Notes under the pieces: model-generated
Database searches by the model: none
The model's input: only the letters and a program-made list of their open reading frames with translations
Told to the model about the DNA's origin: nothing
Assembly (NCBI RefSeq): GCF_003688995.1
Contig: NZ_PENI01000039.1
Coordinates: 1-64,000 of the forward strand
DNA length: 64,000 nt
Source of the DNA: Streptomyces shenzhenensis
GTDB lineage: Bacteria > Actinomycetota > Actinomycetes > Streptomycetales > Streptomycetaceae
Direction of reading: 5' to 3'
Position numbers and translations under genes: made by a program
In this document: one piece after another, positions 16,597-23,427 of the stretch
How positions within the stretch are numbered: the stretch's first letter is position 1
How the letters are laid out: each line of letters opens with the position of its first letter

Positions 16597-17613
16597 TCAC
16601 GTTCGGCGTGCCCCGCCTTCGACCTCCGCCAGCCGCACGGGCCGCCGCTCCCGGCGGGACACCTCGCAGGCCTCGGCGACGCGCAGGGCCTGCAGCGCCT
16701 CGTGCCCGTCGCAGGGATTGGCCCGCTCACCGCGCACCACCTCGACGAAGGCGCACAGCTCGGCCTCGTAGGCGGGGCCGAACCGTTCCAGGAACCCGGC
16801 CCAGGGCTTGTCCGCGGGCGGCGGCCCGGTCGGTTCGGTCGAGGCGACAGGCGTGCGGTCGTCCAGCCCCACCACGACCGTGTCCAGCTCCCCGGCCAGC
16901 TCCATCCGTACGTCGTAGCCCGCGCCGTTCAGCCGGGTCGCCGTCGCCGTGGCCAGCGTCCCGTCGTCCAGCGTGAGCGCGGCCGCCCCCGTGTCGATGT
17001 CACCGGCCTCCCGGAACATCGCGGGACCGGCGTCGGAACCGGTCGCGTACACATCGACGACCTCGCGTCCGGTCACCCAGCGCAGCGCGTCGAAATCGTG
17101 GATCAGGGTGTCCCGGAACAGGCCGCCCGACAGCGGCAGCCACGCGGGCGGGGGAGGGGACTGGTCGGCGGTCAGGGCCCGCACCGTGTGCAGCCGCCCG
17201 AGCCGCCGTGCGCGCACCGCCTCCCGCGCGCCCGCGTACCCCGCGTCGAACCGCCGCTGGAAGCCCATCTGCAGGACCGTGCCGGCCGCGTCGACCTCCG
17301 CGAGCGCGTGCAGCGTGCCCGGCAGGTCGAGGGCGATGGGCTTCTCGCAGAAGACGGGCAGCGCGGAGCGGGCCGCGCGGCCGATCAGTTCGGCGTGGGC
17401 CGAGGTCGCCGTGGTGATCACCACGGCGTCCACTCCCCAGGTGAAGATCTCGTCCACTCCGGGCGCCGCCGTCTCGCCCAGGCGGTGCGCCAGTTCCTGG
17501 GCCCGCGCCGGGTCCGCGTCCGTGAGGATCAGCGAACCGACCTCGCGATGACGGCTGAGCGTGTTCGCATGAATGGTGCCGATGCGGCCCGTACCGATGA
17601 CCCCGATGCGCAT
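16597..17613 (-). CDS. Gfo/Idh/MocA-family dehydrogenase (inositol 2-dehydrogenase-like)
   Basis: A 338-residue NAD(P)-dependent oxidoreductase. The Rossmann loop is GVIGTGRIGTIHANTL, an acidic residue follows strand 2 (LILTDADPARAQELA), the family's catalytic Lys is in PVFCEKPIALDL, and the second catalytic motif is DTLIHDFDALRWVTGREV. It likely oxidises a polyol or sugar ring hydroxyl such as myo-inositol. It is divergent from the GntR regulator and downstream importer, and a TGTCCGGACA site lies 43-52 bp before its ATG, so it probably belongs to that regulon. No ribosome binding site is visible, suggesting leaderless mRNA. Confidence 0.88.
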   Translation of the reverse strand: MRIGVIGTGRIGTIHANTLSRHREVGSLILTDADPARAQELAHRLGETAAPGVDEIFTWGVDAVVITTATSAHAELIGRAARSALPVFCEKPIALDLPGTLHALAEVDAAGTVLQMGFQRRFDAGYAGAREAVRARRLGRLHTVRALTADQSPPPPAWLPLSGGLFRDTLIHDFDALRWVTGREVVDVYATGSDAGPAMFREAGDIDTGAAALTLDDGTLATATATRLNGAGYDVRMELAGELDTVVVGLDDRTPVASTEPTGPPPADKPWAGFLERFGPAYEAELCAFVEVVRGERANPCDGHEALQALRVAEACEVSRRERRPVRLAEVEGGARRT

Positions 17614-17655
17614 GAGAACAAAGTGAGGGCCGACCCCGGACGCTGTCAATCCGTA

Positions 17656-17665
17656 TGTCCGGACA
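17656..17665. promoter_or_regulatory. TGTCCGGACA palindrome, candidate GntR operator (site 1)
   Basis: This perfect 10-bp palindrome lies in the divergent space between the dehydrogenase and the GntR gene. The same palindrome with similar flanks (ATGTCCGGACAATC followed by GA or TGA and C) recurs at 18550-18559 before the importer. The core GTccggAC fits the GT-N4-AC pattern known for HutC-type GntR regulators. Confidence 0.65.
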
Positions 17666-17715
17666 ATCGAACCTCACAACTTCCCGTCAACCGGCCACGG
17701 AGCTACGCTCGGCCC

Positions 17716-18480
17716 GTGCCGAAACCAGAAGTGGACCCGACCGCAACGCTCGATCTCAGAGTGGACCGCACCTCGCCGGTCCCGTTGTACTTCCAGCTGT
17801 CCCAGCAGCTGGAGGCCGCGATCGAGCACGGAGCGCTCACGCCCGGCAGTCTGCTCGGCAACGAGATCGAGCTGGCCGGGCGGCTCGGCCTGTCCCGCCC
17901 CACCGTCCGCCAGGCCATCCAGTCCCTCGTCGACAAGGGGCTGCTCGTCCGCCGCCGTGGGGTCGGCACCCAGGTCGTGCACAGCCAGGTCAAACGCCCG
18001 CTGGAACTGAGCAGCCTCTACGACGACCTGGAGGCGGCCGGCCAGCGCCCCGCGACCTCCGTCGTCGTCAACACCGTCGTCCCCGCGTCCGCCGAGGTGG
18101 CGGCGGCACTCGGCGTGGCCGAGGGCAGCGAGGTGCACCGCGTCGAGCGACTGCGGCTGGCGCACGGCGAGCCGATGGCGTACCTGGTCAACCACCTGCC
18201 GCCCGGCCTGCTCGACCTGGACACCGGGCAGCTGGAGGCCACCGGCCTGTACCGGCTGATGCGCGCCGCCGGGATCACCCTGCACAGCGCCCGGCAGTCC
18301 ATCGGGGCCCGCGGCGCCACGGCACCCGAGGCGGAGCGGCTCGGCGAGGCCGAGGGCGCCCCGCTGCTCACCATGCAGCGCACCACCTTCGACGACACCG
18401 GCCGCGCGGTCGAGTTCGGCGACCACATCTACCGGCCGTCCCGCTACTCCTTCGAGTTCCAGCTGCTCGTACGGCCCTGA
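17716..18480 (+). CDS. GntR-family regulator with UTRA domain (HutC subfamily)
   Basis: A 254-residue repressor-type protein. The winged HTH spans roughly residues 15-85 (PLYFQLSQQLEAAIEHGALT, LAGRLGLSRPTVRQAIQSLV, LLVRRRGVGTQVV). The UTRA effector domain covers about 95-250 (HRVERLRLAHGEPMAYLVNHL, MQRTTFDDTGRAVEFGDHIY, RYSFEFQL). GTG 17716 lies 6 bp after TACGCT, so it is probably leaderless. Placement between a sugar/polyol dehydrogenase and a sugar importer, with identical palindromes in both flanking promoters, points to local control relieved by the transported sugar or a derivative. Confidence 0.9.
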   Translation: MPKPEVDPTATLDLRVDRTSPVPLYFQLSQQLEAAIEHGALTPGSLLGNEIELAGRLGLSRPTVRQAIQSLVDKGLLVRRRGVGTQVVHSQVKRPLELSSLYDDLEAAGQRPATSVVVNTVVPASAEVAAALGVAEGSEVHRVERLRLAHGEPMAYLVNHLPPGLLDLDTGQLEATGLYRLMRAAGITLHSARQSIGARGATAPEAERLGEAEGAPLLTMQRTTFDDTGRAVEFGDHIYRPSRYSFEFQLLVRP

Positions 18481-18549
18481 CGAGCCGCTCGTACGACAGG
18501 CTCGTACGGCCCCGGCGGCCCTCCCTCCTCCGCGGCGGGTTCGTCGCAA

Positions 18550-18559
18550 TGTCCGGACA
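18550..18559. promoter_or_regulatory. TGTCCGGACA palindrome, candidate GntR operator (site 2)
   Basis: This second copy of the palindrome lies 133 bp before the start of the substrate-binding protein gene. It shares AATCxGAxC on its right flank with site 1. It probably controls the importer operon. Confidence 0.65.
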
Positions 18560-18691
18560 ATCTGACCGATCGGCCCTCCCCGGCGCAGGACGCCCGAGCC
18601 CCGTGTTCGACAATGGGACGTTTGGGGCTGCCGGCCCGATCATCGGCAGCCCCTCGCGTACGTCAGAGCACGGCAAGAAGGGCACGGCCTC

Positions 18692-19696
18692 GTGGCACGG
18701 TTTCGGACCTGGGTAGGCATCGCGGTGGCGGGGGCGCTGGGCGCGACCCTCGCCGGGTGCAGCAGTACCGGCGGCAAACGGGCCGAGGACGCCCGCAAGG
18801 CAGCGGCGGCCCAGGGCAGGGCGGCGGTGGACACCCCCCGCTGGACCTTCGCGATGATCACCCACTCGGGAGACGGCGACACGTTCTGGGACATCGTGCA
18901 GAACGGCGCAAAGCAGGCCGCCGTCAAGGACAACATCGACTTCCTCTACTCACACGACGACGAGGCCCAGCAGCAGGCGCAGCTCGTGGACGCGGCCGTC
19001 GACAAGAAGGTCGACGGGATCATCGTCACCCTCGCCAAGCCCGACGCGCTGAAGGCGGCCCTGGCTCGCGCCCGGAAGGCAGGCATCCCGGTGATCACGG
19101 TCAACTCGGGCTCGGCGGAGTCCAAGGCGTTCGGCGCCCTCGCGCACATCGGGCAGGACGAGACCGTGGCGGGCGAGGCGGTCGGCGAGGAGCTGAACGA
19201 GCGCGGCCGCAAGAAGGTCCTGTGCGTCCTGCACGAGCAGGGCAACGTCGGCCACGAGCAGCGCTGCGCCGGCGTCGCCGAGACCTTCCACGGCACGGTC
19301 GACAACCTCTACGTCAACGGCACCAACATGCCCGACGTGCAGTCCGCGATCGGGGCCAGGCTCCAGGCCGACACGTCCGTCGACGCCGTCGTCACCCTCG
19401 GCGCGCCCTACGCGGACACCGCGGTCAAGGCGCGGTCGGACGCGGGCAGCAAGGCCGAGATCGACACCTTCGACCTCAACGCCAAGGTCGCCGCCGGGCT
19501 GACGGACGGCAGCCTCGGCTTCGCGGTGGACCAGCAGCCCTACCTCCAGGGCTACGAGGCTGTTGACCTGCTGTGGGCGTACCGGTACAACGGCGACGTC
19601 CTCGGCGGCGGCCGGCCGGTGCTCACCGGGCCGCAGATCGTCACCGAGGACGAGGCGGCGAAGCTGGCGGACTACACGAAGCGGGGCACGCGATGA
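18692..19696 (+). CDS. sugar ABC importer, substrate-binding lipoprotein
   Basis: A 334-residue periplasmic-binding-protein-like lipoprotein. The signal peptide ends at the lipobox LAGC with C23. The mature part is a type I ribose/xylose-class binding fold: FAMITHSGDGDTFWDIVQNG, VDGIIVTLAKPDALKAAL, GIPVITVNSGS, DAVVTLGAPYADTAV, FAVDQQPYLQGYEAVDLL. The terminal QQPYLQGY motif is typical of RbsB-like proteins. GTG start with AAGAAGG upstream. It captures the sugar outside the membrane for the permease and ATPase, whose genes overlap in order. The ligand is unknown; a pentose, hexose or cyclitol fits the class. Confidence 0.92.
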   Translation: MARFRTWVGIAVAGALGATLAGCSSTGGKRAEDARKAAAAQGRAAVDTPRWTFAMITHSGDGDTFWDIVQNGAKQAAVKDNIDFLYSHDDEAQQQAQLVDAAVDKKVDGIIVTLAKPDALKAALARARKAGIPVITVNSGSAESKAFGALAHIGQDETVAGEAVGEELNERGRKKVLCVLHEQGNVGHEQRCAGVAETFHGTVDNLYVNGTNMPDVQSAIGARLQADTSVDAVVTLGAPYADTAVKARSDAGSKAEIDTFDLNAKVAAGLTDGSLGFAVDQQPYLQGYEAVDLLWAYRYNGDVLGGGRPVLTGPQIVTEDEAAKLADYTKRGTR

Positions 19697-20751
19697 GCGC
19701 GCCGCCGACGTCCTCCGACAAGCTGCCGACCTCCTCCGACGAAAGGATTCTGCGGACCTCGCCGCTGCGCAGGCTGCTGAGCCGCCCCGAACTGGGCTCG
19801 GTGGTCGGCGCGCTCGCCGTCTTCCTGGTCTTCGCCGTCGCCGCCGACGGCTTCCTGCGCGCGGCCAGCCTCAGCACGGTCCTGTACGCGTCCTCGACGA
19901 TCGGCATCATGGCGGTCCCCGTCGCACTCCTGATGATCGGCGGCGAGTTCGACCTGTCCGCCGGGGTGATGGTGACGTCCTCCGCGCTGATCTCATCGAT
20001 GTTCAGCTACCAGATGACGGCGAACGTCTGGGTCGGCGCCGGGGTCTCCCTCCTCGCCACGCTCGCGATCGGCGCCTTCAACGGCTTCGTGCTCACCCGC
20101 ACCCGGCTGCCCAGCTTCATCGTCACGCTGGGCACCTTCCTGATGCTGACCGGCATGAACCTCGGCCTCACCAAGCTGATCGACGGCACCGTCTCGACCA
20201 AGACGATCGCCGACATGGAGGGGTTCCCCGCGGCCCGCGCCCTGTTCGCCTCGACACTGACCCTCGGCGGCGTCGACTTCAAGATCACCATTGTGTGGTG
20301 GCTGGCCCTGGTCGCGGTCGCGTCCTGGATCCTGCTGCGCACCCGCGTCGGCAACTGGATCTTCGCGGTCGGCGGCAACCAGGACGCGGCCCGCGCCGTC
20401 GGCGTCCCGGTCGAGAAGACCAAGATCGGCCTCTATATGGGCGTGGCCCTCGGCGCCTGGATCGCCGGCCAGCACCTGCTCTTCTCGTACGACGTCGTGC
20501 AGTCCGGCGAGGGCGTCGGCAACGAGCTGATCTACATCATCGCGGCCGTCATCGGCGGCTGCCTCATCACCGGCGGCTACGGCAGCGCCATCGGCTCGGC
20601 GGTCGGCGCGCTCCTGTTCGGCATGACGAGCAAGGGCATCGTCTTCGCCGAGTGGAACCCCGACTGGTTCAAGTTCTTCCTCGGAGCGATGCTGCTCCTC
20701 GCGACCCTGCTCAACGCCTGGGTCCGCAAGCGCGCGGAGGCGACCCCATGA
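19693..20751 (+). CDS. sugar ABC importer, permease (RbsC-like)
   Basis: A 352-residue permease with about ten hydrophobic helices. BPD_transp_2 family marks are MAVPVALLMIGGEFDLSAG near residue 75, RLPSFIVTLGTFLMLTGMN, and the cytoplasmic loop VGGNQDAARAVGVPVEKTKI. The ATG overlaps the lipoprotein stop (ATGA), and its own stop overlaps the next start, making a tight operon. A single permease gene implies a homodimeric pore, normal for this class. Confidence 0.93.
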   Translation: MSAPPTSSDKLPTSSDERILRTSPLRRLLSRPELGSVVGALAVFLVFAVAADGFLRAASLSTVLYASSTIGIMAVPVALLMIGGEFDLSAGVMVTSSALISSMFSYQMTANVWVGAGVSLLATLAIGAFNGFVLTRTRLPSFIVTLGTFLMLTGMNLGLTKLIDGTVSTKTIADMEGFPAARALFASTLTLGGVDFKITIVWWLALVAVASWILLRTRVGNWIFAVGGNQDAARAVGVPVEKTKIGLYMGVALGAWIAGQHLLFSYDVVQSGEGVGNELIYIIAAVIGGCLITGGYGSAIGSAVGALLFGMTSKGIVFAEWNPDWFKFFLGAMLLLATLLNAWVRKRAEATP

Positions 20752-21539
20752 CGCAGAACGAGACGCGCACCCCCCTCGTGGAGCTGTCCGACGTCAGCAA
20801 GCACTACGGCAACGTCCGCGCCCTGGAGGGTGTCTCGCTGGAGGTCCATCCCGGCGACGTCACCTGCGTCCTCGGTGACAACGGCGCGGGCAAGTCGACC
20901 CTGATCAAGATCGTCGCGGGGCTGCACGAGCACGACGGCGGAGTGCTGCGCATCGAGGGCGAGGAGACCCGCCTCACCTCCCCGCGCGACGCCCTGGACC
21001 GGGGCATCGCCACGGTCTACCAGGACCTCGCCGTCGTCGGCCTGATGCCGGTGTGGCGCAACTTCTTCCTCGGCTCGGAGCCCCGGACCGGCTTCGGCCC
21101 GTTCAGACGCCTGGACGCCGACCTGATGCGCCGCACCACCCACGCCGAACTGCTGCGCATGGGCATCGACCTGAGGGACGTCGACCAGCCGATCGGCACC
21201 CTGTCCGGCGGCGAACGCCAGTGCGTGGCCATCGCCCGGGCGGTGCACTTCGGCGCCAAGGTCCTGGTCCTGGACGAACCGACCGCGGCACTGGGGGTGA
21301 AGCAGTCCGGTGTGGTCCTCAAATATGTGGCCGCGGCACGTGACCAGGGACTGGGCGTTATCTTGATCACTCATAACCCGCATCACGCGTACCTGGTGGG
21401 GGACCGGTTCGTCCTGCTGCGGCGCGGCACCATGCTGGGCAATCACACACGGGACGAGATCACCCTGGACGAGCTGACCGGTCAGATGGCGGGCGGAGCC
21501 GACCTGGAGGCGCTGCGCCACGAACTGCAGCGCGGTTGA
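20748..21539 (+). CDS. sugar ABC importer, ATP-binding protein (single-NBD type)
   Basis: A 263-residue ATPase: Walker A LGDNGAGKSTLIKI, Q-loop TVYQDLAVVGLMPVWRN, signature LSGGERQCVAIARAVHF, Walker B VLVLDEPTAALG and H-loop LITHNPHHAYL. The D-loop position after DEPTAALG reads VKQSG. Unlike RbsA or XylG it has one nucleotide-binding domain, as in the FrcA/fructose-type systems, so it must dimerise. Translation is coupled to the permease through ATGA. Confidence 0.93.
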   Translation: MTQNETRTPLVELSDVSKHYGNVRALEGVSLEVHPGDVTCVLGDNGAGKSTLIKIVAGLHEHDGGVLRIEGEETRLTSPRDALDRGIATVYQDLAVVGLMPVWRNFFLGSEPRTGFGPFRRLDADLMRRTTHAELLRMGIDLRDVDQPIGTLSGGERQCVAIARAVHFGAKVLVLDEPTAALGVKQSGVVLKYVAAARDQGLGVILITHNPHHAYLVGDRFVLLRRGTMLGNHTRDEITLDELTGQMAGGADLEALRHELQRG

Positions 21540-21604
21540 GCGGCCCGGCCCCATCAGGTCCCCGTACCGCACCCACCCCCCGCGGTGAGGCAGAATCGGC
21601 CCTG

Positions 21605-22750
21605 ATGAGCACCTACCGCGACCTCACGGCCCCCATCGGATCCCGCAGAGCCCCCGTCCTGCGCACGGTCGGCACGCGAGAACGCCGGTCCCACCTGACC
21701 GCCCCCCGAGTCCCCACCGTGGGCATCGACATCGGCGGCACGAAGGTCATGGCGGGCGTCGTCGACGCCGACGGCAACATCCTGGAGCGGCTGCGCACCG
21801 AGACCCCGGACAAGTCCAAGAGCCCCAAGGTCGTCGAGGACACCATCGTCGAACTGGTCCTCGACCTGTCCGACCGGCACGACGTGCACGCGGTGGGCAT
21901 CGGCGCGGCGGGCTGGGTCGACGCCGACCGCAACCGCGTGCTGTTCGCCCCCCATCTGTCCTGGCGCAACGAGCCGTTGCGCGACCGGCTGGCCGGCCGG
22001 CTCGCCGTGCCCGTCCTGGTCGACAACGACGCCAACGCCGCCGCCTGGGCCGAGTGGCGCTTCGGCGCGGGCCGCGGCGAGGACCACCTCGTCATGATCA
22101 CGCTGGGCACCGGCATCGGCGGCGCCATCCTGGAGGACGGCCAGGTCAAGCGGGGCAAGTACGGTGTCGCCGGCGAGTTCGGCCATATGCAGGTCGTGCC
22201 CGGCGGGCACCGCTGCCCGTGCGGCAACCGCGGTTGCTGGGAGCAGTACAGCTCGGGCAACGCGCTGGTCCGCGAGGCCAAGGAACTCGCCGTCGCCGAC
22301 TCCCCGGTGGCGTACGGGATCATCGAGCACGTCAAGGGCAACATCGACGACATCACCGGCCCGTTGATCACCGAACTGGCCCGCGAGGGCGACGCGATGT
22401 GCGTCGAACTGCTCCAGGACATCGGCCAGTGGCTGGGCGTCGGCATCGCCAATCTGGCGGCAGCCCTCGACCCGTCCTGCTTTGTGATCGGCGGCGGTGT
22501 CTCGGCCGCCGACGACCTGCTGATCGGCCCCGCGCGGGACGCCTTCAAACGCCATCTCACCGGCCGCGGCTACCGCCCCGAGGCCCGCATCACCCGCGCC
22601 CAGCTCGGCCCCGAGGCCGGCATGGTCGGCGCCGCCGACCTCGCCCGGCTGGTCGCCCGCCGCTTCCGGCGGGCCAAGCGCCGCCGGGTGGAGCGCTACG
22701 AGCGCTACGAGCGGTACGCGGAGGCCCGCCGCCCCCGGGACACCGCATGA
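21605..22750 (+). CDS. ROK-family sugar kinase (glucokinase-like)
   Basis: A 381-residue protein with an N-terminal leader of about 38 residues before the ROK fold. The phosphate-binding loop is VGIDIGGTKVMAGVV, the sugar/catalytic Asp is in LVDNDANAAAWAEWRFGAG, and the zinc-binding ROK signature is GHRCPCGNRGCWEQYSSG. No DNA-binding HTH precedes the fold, so it is a kinase rather than a ROK repressor. It probably phosphorylates the imported sugar. CAGAAT (21591-21596) lies 8 bp before the ATG and could be a private -10. The C-terminus is Arg/Tyr/Glu repetitive (RYERYERY). Confidence 0.9.
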   Translation: MSTYRDLTAPIGSRRAPVLRTVGTRERRSHLTAPRVPTVGIDIGGTKVMAGVVDADGNILERLRTETPDKSKSPKVVEDTIVELVLDLSDRHDVHAVGIGAAGWVDADRNRVLFAPHLSWRNEPLRDRLAGRLAVPVLVDNDANAAAWAEWRFGAGRGEDHLVMITLGTGIGGAILEDGQVKRGKYGVAGEFGHMQVVPGGHRCPCGNRGCWEQYSSGNALVREAKELAVADSPVAYGIIEHVKGNIDDITGPLITELAREGDAMCVELLQDIGQWLGVGIANLAAALDPSCFVIGGGVSAADDLLIGPARDAFKRHLTGRGYRPEARITRAQLGPEAGMVGAADLARLVARRFRRAKRRRVERYERYERYAEARRPRDTA

Positions 22751-23328
22751 CCGCGTCGCTGCCGCGCCAGGCCGAGCCGTCCGACACACCGGAACGGCCC
22801 GTCGAGAGCCCCGGCCGCAAGGCGCGCCGCCGGTCGCTCACCCTGCTGATCATCGTGCTGCTCATCGGCGTACCCGCCGGCTATCTGATGATCTCCGCCG
22901 CACAGAGCCGCGACAGCGGCAAGGACAAGGAGGCGAAGTACTCGTCGACCGGTCTGGCCGCGGGCTGGCCCTCGAAGGTGCAGCGCCGCCTCTACCAGGT
23001 GAACGTCCCGCACCCGGCGGACCAGCTCGCCTACTACGAGACCAACAACTGGAAGACCAGCAGGCTCTACGTCCAGTTCCGCACCACCGTCGCGGGACTC
23101 GACAGCTATCTGCAGGCGCTGGGCATGGAACGCGCCGACCTGAAGCCGGACGATCTCGCCATCGGCGACCGCGACCAGAAGATCACCGGCTGGGACTTCA
23201 CGGGCCCCGGCCCGTGGTCGGGCTTCACCCTCAAGCAGAAGAACCCGGCGCCCAGCCAGGACGTGATCGTGAACATGTCCGACCCGACGTTCCCGATGGT
23301 GTACGTCGTCTCGCGCACGGTGCCCTGA
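22747..23328 (+). CDS. single-pass membrane protein of unknown function
   Basis: A 193-residue protein. A basic, Pro-rich cytoplasmic tail of about 30 residues precedes one transmembrane helix (LTLLIIVLLIGVPAGYLMI), and an extracytoplasmic domain of about 140 residues follows with YQVNVPHPADQLAYYETNNW and VIVNMSDPTFPMVYVVSRTV. The ATG overlaps the ROK kinase stop, so they are co-translated. I do not recognise the family; similar short membrane-anchored proteins next to ROK genes are found in streptomycetes. Confidence 0.75.
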   Translation: MTASLPRQAEPSDTPERPVESPGRKARRRSLTLLIIVLLIGVPAGYLMISAAQSRDSGKDKEAKYSSTGLAAGWPSKVQRRLYQVNVPHPADQLAYYETNNWKTSRLYVQFRTTVAGLDSYLQALGMERADLKPDDLAIGDRDQKITGWDFTGPGPWSGFTLKQKNPAPSQDVIVNMSDPTFPMVYVVSRTVP

Positions 23329-23427
23329 CGGCACCGGTACCGGCCTGCCGCCGGGGCCGATTGTCGGACCCCGCCCGTACAGTCGAAGACGTCTGGTCCG
23401 ACGCACGGGCGGAAGGTGGCAGGACGT

